Under the pieces are notes generated by a model that saw only the letters and a list, made by a program, of their open reading frames with translations, did not search any database and had not been told where the DNA came from. Source: Spirulina sp. CS-785/01 (GTDB lineage Bacteria > Cyanobacteriota > Cyanobacteriia > Cyanobacteriales > Spirulinaceae). From it: DNA of 46,553 bases. The stretch is from NCBI RefSeq assembly GCF_028330525.1, contig NZ_JAQMSD010000290.1, forward strand, positions 1 to 46,553, read 5' to 3'. The position numbers and the translations under genes are program-made. Of the stretch, positions 1 through 9,187 are shown one piece after another. Each line of letters opens with the position of its first letter. The stretch's first letter is position 1.

Positions 1-56
1 CCCCTATCTCCCCTATCTCCTCCATCTCCCCTATTACCCATTACCCATTACCCATT
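1..56. repeat. Short tandem repeats running into the dnaE start codon
   Basis: The stretch is a series of short near-repeats: CCCCTATCT-type units, then four heptamers of the type TTACCCA that end directly at the dnaE ATG. The same words recur in other gaps of this window, at about 2766-2797, 32190-32266 and 38700-38800. The array may continue left of the window. No Shine-Dalgarno sequence is visible before dnaE. Confidence 0.85.
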
Positions 57-2702
57 ATGTCTTTTGTTGGCTTACATATTCACAGCGATTATAGTTTACT
101 AGATGGTGCGTCCCAATTACCTGCATTAGTTAATCGGGCGGCAGAGTTGGGAATGCCCGCTATTGCTTTGACGGATCATGGGGTGATGTATGGTGCGATC
201 GAATTATTAAAATTATGTCGAAGTCAGGGCGTTAAACCCATTATTGGCAATGAAATGTATGTCATTAATGGGGATATTACAGACCGAAAAAAACGCTACA
301 AACGCTATCACCAAGTTGTATTAGCGAAGAATACTCAAGGCTATCGTAATTTAACCAAATTAACCACCGTTTCCCACCTGCAAGGGATTCAAGGTCAAGG
401 GATTTTTTCTCGTCCTTGTATTAATAAAGAATTATTAGAACAATATCACGAAGGGTTAATTGTCACCAGTGCTTGTTTAGGGGGAGAAATCCCTCAATGT
501 ATCCTCAAAAATGACTTAGAACGGGCAAAAGATGTGGCAAAATGGTATAAGAATTTATTTGGGGATGATTATTATTTAGAAATTCAAGACCACGGTTCGC
601 CAGAAGACCGAATTGTTAATATTGAAATTGTTAAAATTGCCCAAGAGTTAGATATTAAAATCATTGCCACTAATGACTCTCATTTTATCTCTTGTAATGA
701 TGTAGAAGCCCATGATGCTTTATTGTGTATCCAAACTAAAAAACTCCTCACTGAGGATAAGCGACTCCGTTACAGTGGGACGGAATATCTAAAAACGGCA
801 GAAGAAATGATGGCCTTGTTCCGGGATCATTTACCGGATGATATTATTCAAACTGCGATCGCAAATACCCTAGAAGTTGCAGAAAAAGTCGAACCTTACA
901 AAATTCTCGGTGAACCCCGCATCCCCGACTACCCCATCCCCGCAGGATACACCCCCGACAGCTACCTGGAAGAAGTCACCTGGCAAGGACTCCTAGACCG
1001 TCTCAAACTCCGGTCTCGGTCCGAAGTGAGTCCCGACTATAAAGACCGTCTGGACTACGAACTGAAAATGATGCAACGGATGGGGTTTTCGACCTACTTT
1101 CTTGTAGTTTGGGACTATATTAAATACGCCAGAGATAATCATATTCCAGTCGGCCCAGGTCGAGGGTCTGCTGCGGGTTCATTAGTCGCGTATTCCTTAA
1201 AAATTACTAATGTTGATCCCGTCCATCATGGTCTTCTGTTTGAACGCTTCTTAAACCCCGAACGGAACTCCATGCCGGATATTGACACCGACTTTTGTAT
1301 TGAAAAACGGGATGAAATTATTAAATATGTCACCCGTAAATATGGAGAAGGCAACGTTGCCCAAATTATTACCTTTAACCGCATGACCTCCAAAGCGGTG
1401 TTAAAAGATGTGGCCAGAGTCTTAGATATTCCCTACTCAGAATCAGACCGTATGGCAAAATTAATCCCCGTCGCAAGGGGAAAACCCACGAAATTAAAGG
1501 TCATGATCTCCGATGATACTCCCTGTAAAGAGTTTAAGGAAAGATACGACACAGACCCCAAAGTGAAACGCTGGGTTGATATGGCCGTCCGCATCGAAGG
1601 AACAAATAAAACCTTCGGGGTTCATGCTGCGGGAGTGGTTATTTCTTCTCTCCCCCTCGATGAAGTAGTCCCCCTACAAAAGAACAATGAAGGGGCAGTG
1701 ATTACCCAATATTCTATGGATCAATTAGAGTCATTGGGACTCTTAAAAATGGACTTTTTGGGCTTAAAAAATCTCACCACCTTACAACGGGCCGCTGATT
1801 TAGTGAAACACAATCGAAATATTGATCTGAATCTAGATACATTGCCCTTAGAAGAACGAAAAGCCCTTGATATCCTCAAAAAAGGAACAGCCAAGAAACT
1901 CCCGCCGGATATTCAAAACACCCATGATTTATTTAAACAGGGCAACTTAGAAGGCATTTTCCAGCTAGAATCAGACGGAATGCGGCAAATTGTCCGAGAT
2001 TTAAAACCCTCTGGAATTGAAGATATTTCCTCAATTTTAGCCCTCTATCGACCCGGCCCCTTAGATGCGGGACTCATTCCTAAGTTTATTAACCGGAAAC
2101 ATGGGGATGAAAAAATTGAATATGAACATCCTTTATTAAGTACCATTCTTAATGAGACTTATGGGATTTTAGTCTATCAAGAACAGATCATGAAAACCGC
2201 CCAAGACTTAGCCGGATACTCCTTGGGCCAAGCCGACTTATTACGTCGGGCTATGGGGAAAAAGAAAATTGCCGAAATGCAGAAACACCGGGAATTATTT
2301 ATTGATGGGGCGACTAAAAATGGCATTGATCAAAGATTAGCAGAACATTTGTTCGAGCAGATGGTCAAGTTTGCGGAATATTGCCTCAGTTATGATACAA
2401 AAATTCTCACAGTTGAGTATGGGCCAATTGCCATTGGAAAAGTGGTAGAGGATCAGTTAGATTGTACTGTTTATAGTGTGGACTCCAATGGGTTTGTTTA
2501 CACCCAACCCATTGCCCAATGGCATCAACGGGGCCAGCAAGAGGTGTTTGAATATACCCTAGAAGATGGTTCAACTATTCGCGCTACCCCAGATCATAAA
2601 TTTATGACCGAAGCTGGAGAAATGTTACCCATTGAAGAAATTTTTAAGCGGGGTTTAGAGTTAAAGAAAAGTTACATTGAAGCCTTAGCAATAGCCGCCT
2701 AA
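57..2702 (+). CDS. dnaE: DNA polymerase III alpha subunit, N-terminal half, fused to the N-half of the split DnaE intein
   Basis: Replicative polymerase subunit. The 881-residue product starts with a PHP domain ([11 protein letters not shown], residues 7-17) and carries the polymerase aspartates in PDIDTDF. After FAEY the extein stops and a 106-residue tail begins at Cys776 (CLSYDTKIL), with intein block B TPDHKF, then a stop codon. This is the cyanobacterial split DnaE intein. The C-half intein plus the rest of DnaE must be encoded elsewhere and joined by protein trans-splicing; it is not in this window. The ATG follows a heptamer repeat directly, with no Shine-Dalgarno. The tail after GLELKK ([10 protein letters not shown]) does not resemble the N-half ends I remember and may vary freely. 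Confidence 0.97.
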   Translation: MSFVGLHIHSDYSLLDGASQLPALVNRAAELGMPAIALTDHGVMYGAIELLKLCRSQGVKPIIGNEMYVINGDITDRKKRYKRYHQVVLAKNTQGYRNLTKLTTVSHLQGIQGQGIFSRPCINKELLEQYHEGLIVTSACLGGEIPQCILKNDLERAKDVAKWYKNLFGDDYYLEIQDHGSPEDRIVNIEIVKIAQELDIKIIATNDSHFISCNDVEAHDALLCIQTKKLLTEDKRLRYSGTEYLKTAEEMMALFRDHLPDDIIQTAIANTLEVAEKVEPYKILGEPRIPDYPIPAGYTPDSYLEEVTWQGLLDRLKLRSRSEVSPDYKDRLDYELKMMQRMGFSTYFLVVWDYIKYARDNHIPVGPGRGSAAGSLVAYSLKITNVDPVHHGLLFERFLNPERNSMPDIDTDFCIEKRDEIIKYVTRKYGEGNVAQIITFNRMTSKAVLKDVARVLDIPYSESDRMAKLIPVARGKPTKLKVMISDDTPCKEFKERYDTDPKVKRWVDMAVRIEGTNKTFGVHAAGVVISSLPLDEVVPLQKNNEGAVITQYSMDQLESLGLLKMDFLGLKNLTTLQRAADLVKHNRNIDLNLDTLPLEERKALDILKKGTAKKLPPDIQNTHDLFKQGNLEGIFQLESDGMRQIVRDLKPSGIEDISSILALYRPGPLDAGLIPKFINRKHGDEKIEYEHPLLSTILNETYGILVYQEQIMKTAQDLAGYSLGQADLLRRAMGKKKIAEMQKHRELFIDGATKNGIDQRLAEHLFEQMVKFAEYCLSYDTKILTVEYGPIAIGKVVEDQLDCTVYSVDSNGFVYTQPIAQWHQRGQQEVFEYTLEDGSTIRATPDHKFMTEAGEMLPIEEIFKRGLELKKSYIEALAIAA
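2382..2699 (+). other. Split intein N-half in DnaE
   Basis: Codes for 106 residues from the nucleophile Cys (TGC at 2382-2384) to the stop codon. Block A is CLSYDTKIL and block B is TPDHKF, with the conserved Thr and His. There is no endonuclease domain and no C-terminal splicing block, as expected for the naturally split form. Splicing needs the C-half encoded at another locus. Confidence 0.95.
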
Positions 2703-2765
2703 GTTTATATTAGTGATTGGTGATTTGTTTTGGGTGATCGGCAAAAACAGAGAACAGATCAAAAA

Positions 2766-2797
2766 ATTATCTATTATCCATTATCCATTACTAAACA
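2766..2797. repeat. TTATCCA heptamer repeat in front of galT
   Basis: The gap before galT contains CTATTATCCATTATCCATTA, a short heptamer array ending 7 bases before the galT ATG. It belongs to the same family of simple intergenic repeats as 1-56. No convincing Shine-Dalgarno lies between the array and the start codon. Confidence 0.7.
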
Positions 2798-3817
2798 ATG
2801 AACTCTGGTCAAATTCGTCTTAACCCCGTGACCCAAGAATGGGTTATTTATGCCCCGGCTCGGCGAAAACGTCCCCAAGACTTTCGCCAACCGGAACAAC
2901 AGGAAGATGCACCGGAAGAAGACCCTAACTGTCCTTTTTGTCCGATTAATAATGAGACCTTAGAACCTCGTATTATTGAAATTGCCAATGCCACCCATAC
3001 GGGATGGCAAACGCGAGTTGTTCCGAATAAATTCCCCATTTTAACCCCAGAACACAGTACCATGAGATGTACTAAGGGGATGTATATTGCCATGCAGGGC
3101 TATGGGACTCATGATGTGATTATTGAGAGTCCTAAGCATAATGAAACCCCGGCAACAATGCCATTGGAAGCCTTAGAAATTGTGATTGAAACCTACCATC
3201 AACGGTATTTGGAGTTAATGGCAACTAATACTAATATGATGGTCATTTTGTTTCGGAATCATGGGAAGAAAGCCGGGGCTTCTTTACGTCATCCTCACTC
3301 ACAAATTATTGGGACGGGAATTGTCCCTCAGCATTTTAGATGGCAAGAACAAGAAGCCCAACGGTATTATGATAAATGGGCAAATTGTTTATATTGTGAT
3401 ATCTTGAAACATGAATTGGATGAGGGCGATCGCATCGTTTTAGAAAACCATTCTTTTGTCGCATTAGTCCCCTATGCTGCCGATGTTCCTTTTGAAACTT
3501 GGATTATGCCGAAGCGTCATCAAGGGGATTTTGGCAGTATTTCTGAGGATGAAAAAGGGGATTTTGCGGCCATCCTTCAGCAGATGCTACGGAAGTTATA
3601 TTTTAAGTTAAATAATCCCGATTACAATTATGTCATTAATACGGCAGCTAGATATCGGGCCGAAGAACCCCAAGTCCACTGGTATTGTCAAATCAAACCC
3701 CGGTTTACGACTCCTGCGGGGTTTGAAATTGCTGCCGGAATTAATATTAATCCCTCGATTCCAGAGTTAGATGCAGCATTTTTAAGAGGAGATGATTCAG
3801 TAAACAGTAATCAGTGA
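2798..3817 (+). CDS. galT: Galactose-1-phosphate uridylyltransferase
   Basis: Leloir-pathway enzyme of the HIT superfamily that exchanges UMP between UDP-glucose and galactose-1-phosphate. The 339-residue product shows the zinc pair C45-PF-C48, a second likely zinc ligand H114 (SPKHNET), and the active-site motif HPHSQ at 165-169, where H167 should be the uridylylated nucleophile. PNKFP at 76-80 is also typical of the family. Length is normal. It stands alone between dnaE and the convergent chlB, with no other galactose genes nearby. A relaxed hexose-1-phosphate or ADP-glucose-type specificity cannot be excluded. Confidence 0.92.
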   Translation: MNSGQIRLNPVTQEWVIYAPARRKRPQDFRQPEQQEDAPEEDPNCPFCPINNETLEPRIIEIANATHTGWQTRVVPNKFPILTPEHSTMRCTKGMYIAMQGYGTHDVIIESPKHNETPATMPLEALEIVIETYHQRYLELMATNTNMMVILFRNHGKKAGASLRHPHSQIIGTGIVPQHFRWQEQEAQRYYDKWANCLYCDILKHELDEGDRIVLENHSFVALVPYAADVPFETWIMPKRHQGDFGSISEDEKGDFAAILQQMLRKLYFKLNNPDYNYVINTAARYRAEEPQVHWYCQIKPRFTTPAGFEIAAGININPSIPELDAAFLRGDDSVNSNQ

Positions 3818-3842
3818 TCACCAATTACCAATTACCAATTAC
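3812..3842. repeat. TTACCAA repeat between the convergent galT and chlB stop codons
   Basis: Three CCAATTA units in a row fill the 21-bp gap between the stop codons of galT (+) and chlB (-) and run into the last codons of chlB. No terminator hairpin is visible between these convergent genes. Confidence 0.65.
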
Positions 3843-5365
3843 GCTCCAACCGCTTCTTTAGCTGCATAGAAGACTTCGAGCGTAATTTGAGTAATGCCGC
3901 GATCGCGGGCAAATTTCTCCGTATTGCGCTTCACCTTCCCGCGCACAAAACCGGGAACCTGTTGCAGCGTAGTTAACGCATCCTTCGCCCATTCTAAATC
4001 CGATTCCGCCGAAATTCCCTTGGTAATCACTTCCTTGGTGTCGTGACCGCCAAAAATTTCTAACAGATGGTCTTCCATCCCTAAAGTAAAGGAATTATAA
4101 ACCAAATCCGCCATCTGATTTGTCCCTTCATACCCCAAGAAAGGCCGATACCCCACAGGGAAATCTTGAATATGAATCGGCGCAGCAATCACCCCACAGG
4201 GAATATTAAGCCGTTTCCCCACGTGGCGTTCCATTTGTGTGCCGAAAATGGCCGCAGGTTCAATTCGCGCGATCGCATCCCCCACTTCGCCATTATCCTC
4301 ACTAATCAACACCTCATCACAATACTCGCTCACTTGCTCCCGAAACCAATCCGCATCATACTTGCAATAAGTCCCCGCTAACACCACATGAATCCCCATT
4401 TCCCGGGCCAGAATCTTCGTCATGGCTGCCGCATGGGTATTATCCCCAAACACAACCGCCTTTTTCCCCGTTAAATTTTGACAGTCAATGGACCGAGAAA
4501 ACCAAGCGGCCTGGGAAACATGACGGGTTTGGTGATCGATATACCCTTCATAGTCCACCTCTCCCCCTTGGGAATTCACCACCTGCTGTATCTTGCGGAT
4601 ACACCGGGCCGTCTCTACCACTCCCATGGGGGTAATATCCACATAAGGCATGGCAAACTCCTCTTGTAAATATTTGGCGGCCATTAACCCCAATTCCCGA
4701 TAAGGCACTAAATTAAACCAGGCTTTCGGCAAATCCTGCAACTGATCCACCGTGGCCCCTTCGGGAATCACCGCATTAATTTCAATGCCTAAATCCGTCA
4801 ATAACCGTTTTAACTCCGTACAATCATGTTGATTGTGGAAACCGAGGGTAGAAATGCCGATAATATTCGCTGAGGGTTTTTCGGTTTTTCCTTCCGGTAA
4901 CTGCTCTTTTTTGCGAGCTTTCTCCAGGTAAAACCGCACAATTTGTTGTAGGGTGCGATCGGCGGCTTGCAGTTCATTCACCCGATAATGATTTACATCG
5001 GCCAGGAGGACATCTCCCTTAGAATCTAACTGAGCGCGATCCACAAAGTTCTGTAAATCTTCTTGTAAAATACTCGATGTGCAAGTGGGGGTCAATACAA
5101 TCAGATCGGGGGATTCTTCCTGATCCTTGCGGGTAATATTATCGACAACCTTTTCTTGTGATCCTCGGGCCAATACCTTGCGATCGACAATACTGGCCGT
5201 TACAGGGGTAAAATCCTGCTCCCGTTCTAACATAGAGCGCATCACATTAAAATAATCATCGCCGAGGGGAGCGTGCATAATCGCGTGTACCCGTTTAAAA
5301 GAACTGGCAATCCGTAGCGTACCAATATGGGCCGGGCCGGCGTACATCCAATAAGCCAATTTCAT
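3839..5365 (-). CDS. chlB: Light-independent protochlorophyllide reductase subunit B
   Basis: Catalytic subunit, with ChlN, of dark-operative protochlorophyllide oxidoreductase, a nitrogenase-like enzyme that makes chlorophyllide without light. The 508-residue product starts [18 protein letters not shown]. Asp36 in HAPLGDDYF is at the position known to ligate the NB [4Fe-4S] cluster, and the conserved [13 protein letters not shown] follows. Length is standard. A good Shine-Dalgarno (GGAGG, 10 bases upstream) supports the start. The partners chlN and chlL are not in the window, so the operon is split here. Confidence 0.97.
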   Translation of the reverse strand: MKLAYWMYAGPAHIGTLRIASSFKRVHAIMHAPLGDDYFNVMRSMLEREQDFTPVTASIVDRKVLARGSQEKVVDNITRKDQEESPDLIVLTPTCTSSILQEDLQNFVDRAQLDSKGDVLLADVNHYRVNELQAADRTLQQIVRFYLEKARKKEQLPEGKTEKPSANIIGISTLGFHNQHDCTELKRLLTDLGIEINAVIPEGATVDQLQDLPKAWFNLVPYRELGLMAAKYLQEEFAMPYVDITPMGVVETARCIRKIQQVVNSQGGEVDYEGYIDHQTRHVSQAAWFSRSIDCQNLTGKKAVVFGDNTHAAAMTKILAREMGIHVVLAGTYCKYDADWFREQVSEYCDEVLISEDNGEVGDAIARIEPAAIFGTQMERHVGKRLNIPCGVIAAPIHIQDFPVGYRPFLGYEGTNQMADLVYNSFTLGMEDHLLEIFGGHDTKEVITKGISAESDLEWAKDALTTLQQVPGFVRGKVKRNTEKFARDRGITQITLEVFYAAKEAVGA

Positions 5366-5887
5366 AAAGTCTAAGCCTCCAGCAAGTTAATAATGCTGAT
5401 TAATCTATAGTTCTGCACTGGTAAGGCATTGTCTCAGACCTATTCAGAATTGGGGATAGGAAAAAATGCGGATGGTTTTCGGAGGGGAAGTCGGGAAACG
5501 CTCTGTTGATGGGCAATTTTTGGGTTGTTTTTAGGTTTCTTTAAGATTGCGATCGCAATAATTCTTAAATATTGGCCACATTTTGTCGCAATTCTACCAG
5601 GGAGCGATTAAGTATTTATCACTATAGCATTGGCTTAGAATCCGGCAAGCCCTCCTCTGGCCACTCTCGGCCACTTCTCCACGCCCAAATCTCCTATGCT
5701 AAATGAGGATTAAGTTTAACGATTTTTCTAGTTTTAACAATATGAGATCAACAGCTTAGAGATCATTGCTAAAGCTGGAGATATAGAAGATTTAGTGAAT
5801 TAAGTTCAGTATTTACCATTATAATTAATGTAAAATTTTATAATATTTTATTGACATTAAAGACATGATACGGGTTTAAGCTCTTAG
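5366..5887. other. Leader of chlB; no gene seen
   Basis: About 520 bp between the chlB start and the end of the next leftward gene. It holds a GGAGG Shine-Dalgarno for chlB near 5376, an extended HIP1 palindrome TTGCGATCGCAA near 5548, and AT-rich sequence from about 5700. I see no complete coding region or RNA gene. The long leader suggests regulation of chlB, but no known operator is recognisable. Confidence 0.5.
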
Positions 5888-5907
5888 CCTTGGGTTTTAA
5901 CCCAAGG
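5888..5907. repeat. 20-bp palindrome CCTTGGGTTTTAACCCAAGG
   Basis: Perfect inverted repeat with 9-bp arms, placed 6 bp beyond the stop codon of the leftward membrane-protein gene. Related palindromes lie at 30421-30440 and 35082-35103, also just after genes, so this is a dispersed element and not a one-off terminator. It lacks a clean T-tract on the minus strand. Confidence 0.75.
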
Positions 5908-5913
5908 ATTATT

Positions 5914-7599
5914 TTATAGTTGACATTTTTTAACAATAGATAAAGGAACACCTTGCCGAGTGACTGAATAAATGATCGGACAGTCAGGGTATAATTGTTG
6001 TAAATTCAAATAAGGCATCGCTAAATAGTAATCTGGTTGCTGATCTTCCTCTAAGATTTCTAAATCTAACAGCGTTAAATCAGGGTTAAGTAAAATTTCT
6101 CCAATATACTGAGGTCCCCCTAATACAATTTCTGACTGGTTGAAAGTTTGCTCATTTAACCACTCAATTCCCGCTTGTAAACTTACTCCTTCATAGTCGG
6201 TGTCGTATTCCCCATACGCATTAGGAAGTCCTCCAGAGAGACGGTTAAAATAAACCCCTTGATAGGGATGTAATGTCACCATATCGAGACAAATGGGGGT
6301 GAGGAGGAAGACAAAAAGGGTAATCGAAATAAACTGCCAAAACGTGCTGTAAAGTTTTTGATAGCCCCAAATGAGAGCAACGGCTACAATGGCCGCTATG
6401 GCGGGAAGAATGACCAAAAATTGGTGCATTCCGTGATAAAGAGGGATATCCCCAAACATTCCTAACCCTAAAAAGCCGCCAATTTGTAAGAGGATTAAAA
6501 GGGTACAAATACGCTGTTTATCACTAAAAATATTATAATTACTGATCATAAATATTAACCCTAGTAAAAACGCCCCTTGCCAGAGAGAGGGAAGGGTTAA
6601 AAATAGCCAGACGGGGAGATAATACCAAGGGACATCTTGGGGTTTAATCAACTCTCCTCGAAAAAGGTTCATTCTTGCCCAATTTTCCTCTAAAATAGAG
6701 GGAAAGGCTGCTGTAAACCAGTCTGTTGGGTTAGACCAAGCGGCGGGATGGAGCAGCAGAGATGTTATAAACCATGCTAAAATAATGAGGAGATAAAAGA
6801 GACTATAGCGATAACAATCTTCCTCGATTTTTTCTAAGTGAAAGCGGGTAATGAGATGAGCAATAATGACAAAAAGAATCAATAAAATGCCGCTTATTTT
6901 TGCTCCGGTTAGGAGTCCTAAAAAACAGCCATATCCTAGAGAATATAGGGTAGTTTTTATAAATATTGTTTTATTTTGATAAGGGGAATGGGTGAGATAA
7001 AAGTGAACCAATAATGTGCTTAATAATGTGCCAAGGGTGAATAAAGCGGCTAACAGAATTTGCGGAGAATCATAAAAGGAATGCGCCCAAAAGCGGGGAA
7101 ATAATGCTAAAATAATAGGAGCAAACCACGCATAATGAATGCCCGCTAAAAGACTCACAATTCCCACCAGAGAAGCATAAGCAACTAGAGAGCTTAAAAA
7201 GGTGAGAATATGTTTAATTTGGATGCGTTGATAAATTTCTTGGGTGACAATGGTTTGCTCTGAAGCGTCACCGAGTAGTCCTAAAGTTGAATTATTATCG
7301 GAAAATTGTAATAAATCCCTCGGATTGTGGGCGACTCCTTCGGTAATAAATTCTTTAATCTGAAAGACGAATTCCGAGAGGAGATTAAACCAAACCCCCT
7401 GATAGCGAAAATCTGCCGGAATCGGTTGACCCGAAATAATGCGTTCTAGATTATATTTGGTAATTGCGATCGCAGTCCCTTCCTCCCAAGCCACCCCATA
7501 ATCTAACACCACCCCCAACCCTAGAATGAGAATCAATCCTAAAATGGTGGCAATTTTGCCATAGGCGGGCTTTAAATTAGGAGATAAAGGACTTTTCAT
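5914..7599 (-). CDS. Large multi-pass membrane protein, possibly a GT-C fold glycosyltransferase
   Basis: The 561-residue product has an N-terminal membrane segment (IATILGLILILGLGVVLDYG), then DYGVAWEEG, an acidic loop of the kind found after the first helix of PMT/ArnT-like GT-C transferases, then about ten hydrophobic segments. A C-terminal soluble part of roughly 120 residues follows the last helix. The layout fits transfer of sugars from a lipid carrier, but no diagnostic motif proves it. It lies 30 bp downstream of rph in the same direction and may be co-transcribed with adk and rph. Treat it as an uncharacterised membrane protein with a tentative family. Confidence 0.55.
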   Translation of the reverse strand: MKSPLSPNLKPAYGKIATILGLILILGLGVVLDYGVAWEEGTAIAITKYNLERIISGQPIPADFRYQGVWFNLLSEFVFQIKEFITEGVAHNPRDLLQFSDNNSTLGLLGDASEQTIVTQEIYQRIQIKHILTFLSSLVAYASLVGIVSLLAGIHYAWFAPIILALFPRFWAHSFYDSPQILLAALFTLGTLLSTLLVHFYLTHSPYQNKTIFIKTTLYSLGYGCFLGLLTGAKISGILLILFVIIAHLITRFHLEKIEEDCYRYSLFYLLIILAWFITSLLLHPAAWSNPTDWFTAAFPSILEENWARMNLFRGELIKPQDVPWYYLPVWLFLTLPSLWQGAFLLGLIFMISNYNIFSDKQRICTLLILLQIGGFLGLGMFGDIPLYHGMHQFLVILPAIAAIVAVALIWGYQKLYSTFWQFISITLFVFLLTPICLDMVTLHPYQGVYFNRLSGGLPNAYGEYDTDYEGVSLQAGIEWLNEQTFNQSEIVLGGPQYIGEILLNPDLTLLDLEILEEDQQPDYYLAMPYLNLQQLYPDCPIIYSVTRQGVPLSIVKKCQL

Positions 7600-7629
7600 G
7601 CGTCAACTAACATAATAAAGAATACTCAC

Positions 7630-8349
7630 TCAGGTTTTTAAGGCTTCTTGTTGAGCAATTAAAAGCTCTTGAATCCCCTGTTGAGAGACATCCAACAGTT
7701 CATCCAGTTGCTGACGACTAAAACTTTCCGATTCTGCCGTCCCCTGAACTTCGATAATGTCTAAATTTCCGGTCATTACCACATTAAAATCCACCTCCGC
7801 GGCCACATCTTCGGGATAACTTAAATCGAGAAAAACCTCCCCTTCAAGAATACCAACCGAAACCGCAGCCACCGGATAACGGATGGGAGATTGGGGTAAT
7901 TCTCCCTTTTCTACGAGCTTTTGTAACGCTAATGCTAGGGCCACATATCCCCCAGTAATGGCAGTGGTGCGGGTCCCTGCATCCGCTTGTAAGACATCGG
8001 TATCCACCGTAATGGTATTGTCGCCAATAGCGGTTAAATCCAAGGAGGCCCGCAGACTGCGGCCAATCAACCGTTGAATTTCTTGGGTACGTCCAGAGAG
8101 TTTTAACACCTCCCTCGCTTTCCGTTGGGGGGTGGCACTGGGAAGCATCCGATATTCGGCAGTTAGCCATCCCTGATCGGTCCCTAGCAGGAAGTTAGGG
8201 ACACCTGGGGTAATGCTGACAGTACAGAGGACTTTGGTATTGCCACAATGGGCTAAAACCGATCCTGCGGCAAATTGGGTAAAGTTTTTTTCAAAGTGGA
8301 TGGGACGGAGTTGGGTCTGCTGACGACCATCGGGACGTTGCCAAGTCAT
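7630..8349 (-). CDS. rph: Ribonuclease PH
   Basis: Phosphate-dependent 3' exoribonuclease that trims tRNA 3' ends. The 239-residue product starts [17 protein letters not shown] and contains the family signatures [22 protein letters not shown]-like [27 protein letters not shown] and [21 protein letters not shown]. Length is normal. It lies 59 bp downstream of adk in the same orientation, so adk-rph probably form an operon. No Shine-Dalgarno is obvious at this ATG, but the N-terminus matches the family exactly. Confidence 0.96.
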   Translation of the reverse strand: MTWQRPDGRQQTQLRPIHFEKNFTQFAAGSVLAHCGNTKVLCTVSITPGVPNFLLGTDQGWLTAEYRMLPSATPQRKAREVLKLSGRTQEIQRLIGRSLRASLDLTAIGDNTITVDTDVLQADAGTRTTAITGGYVALALALQKLVEKGELPQSPIRYPVAAVSVGILEGEVFLDLSYPEDVAAEVDFNVVMTGNLDIIEVQGTAESESFSRQQLDELLDVSQQGIQELLIAQQEALKT

Positions 8350-8408
8350 GGTTTAAGATTCAATTAAATGCGCTGTAATCAGGATACTGGGCAACTCAGA
8401 AGATCGGG

Positions 8409-8990
8409 TTAAGATTTAAGTTTTTGCAAGATTTCTTGGGTGATGGTGTCTGGGGGGTGTTCTGCGTTGATTTTAAGTAGTTTTCCTCTTGCGCCATAAT
8501 ATTCGAGGATGGGGATGGTGCGATCGCGGAAATGTTGGATGCGACGTTGGAGGATGTCGGGGGTGTCATCGGCCCGCGATCGCGTAGCGTCTCCGGAGGA
8601 GAATCGCGCTTTGGAACGTTCCCGCATCACTTCTTCACTCACCTCCAGATATACCGCAGTGGTGAGATATTGGCCAAAGTCACTGAGAACAAAATCCAAC
8701 TCCTCTGCTTGAAAGGCTGTGCGGGGGTATCCTTCCATCATCCACCCTTGGTTCACATCCTCCTGTAACAACCGTAAGCGCATAAACTGAATCATGACAT
8801 TATCGGGAACAAGTTCCCCTTTTTCTACATAGGGTTGTGCGCTAGTTCCCAGTCGAGTTTGTTGCGCGATCGCATCCCGAAGAACATCCCCCACCGCGAT
8901 ACTCGGCAACTGCAACGCTTCACTCAACCGTCGTAACTGCGTCCCCTTCCCCGAACCCGGGCCACCTAATAAAATAATCCTCACCAGCAA
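8409..8990 (-). CDS. adk: Adenylate kinase with a short in-frame insertion in the LID region
   Basis: Catalyses AMP + ATP to 2 ADP. The 193-residue product has the P-loop GGPGSGKGTQ (9-18), the NMP-binding GDVLR, and EGYPRT (86-91). It is the short-LID type without a zinc module. Residues 129-138 (RFSSGDATRS) lie where relatives read KARGRADDTPD, and the DNA here (8576-8607) is a palindrome with HIP1 ends. This looks like a repeat inserted in frame. The rest of the family pattern continues normally (RADDTPDILQRR). The reading frame is intact, so the enzyme is probably functional. First gene of the leftward adk-rph group. Confidence 0.94.
   Translation of the reverse strand: MLVRIILLGGPGSGKGTQLRRLSEALQLPSIAVGDVLRDAIAQQTRLGTSAQPYVEKGELVPDNVMIQFMRLRLLQEDVNQGWMMEGYPRTAFQAEELDFVLSDFGQYLTTAVYLEVSEEVMRERSKARFSSGDATRSRADDTPDILQRRIQHFRDRTIPILEYYGARGKLLKINAEHPPDTITQEILQKLKS
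8576..8607. repeat. HIP1-ended palindromic repeat inside adk
   Basis: About 32 bp starting GCGATCGCG, with a central CTCCGGAG palindrome and an ATCGC end that pairs with the opening GCGAT. I recall sequences of this type (GGAGACGCTACGCGATCGC on the other strand) as dispersed small repeats in many cyanobacterial genomes. Here it is read in frame as part of adk and supplies roughly ten residues of the LID loop. Confidence 0.7.
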
Positions 8991-9187
8991 TTCTCTCTAA
9001 CTCAACATTACTTCTATTCTCGTCTCATTGCACCCATTCCTGACACCCCGATCAAAAATAGGACTTTCTCTAAAATGTCCTCACCCAAGAGAACCATTTT
9101 TCTCACTCAATTGTCTCAGTCAAAAAAAATATTCAATTTGTGTCCCATCTTGATATCCTAGTGTTTCGAGGTCAGAGAGTACAAGCC

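Noticed and set aside
5741-5803. Twenty protein-like codons (YEINSLEIIAKAGDIEDLVN) ending in a stop
   Set aside because: There is no start codon and an in-frame stop lies immediately upstream. It could be a tiny gene relic, but it is too short to support.
9140-9187. Upstream GTG start for dcd, adding 16 residues
   Set aside because: The added peptide (MSHLDILVFRGQRVQA) has no counterpart in the Dcd family, whose proteins begin at the position of VIQNDIWI.
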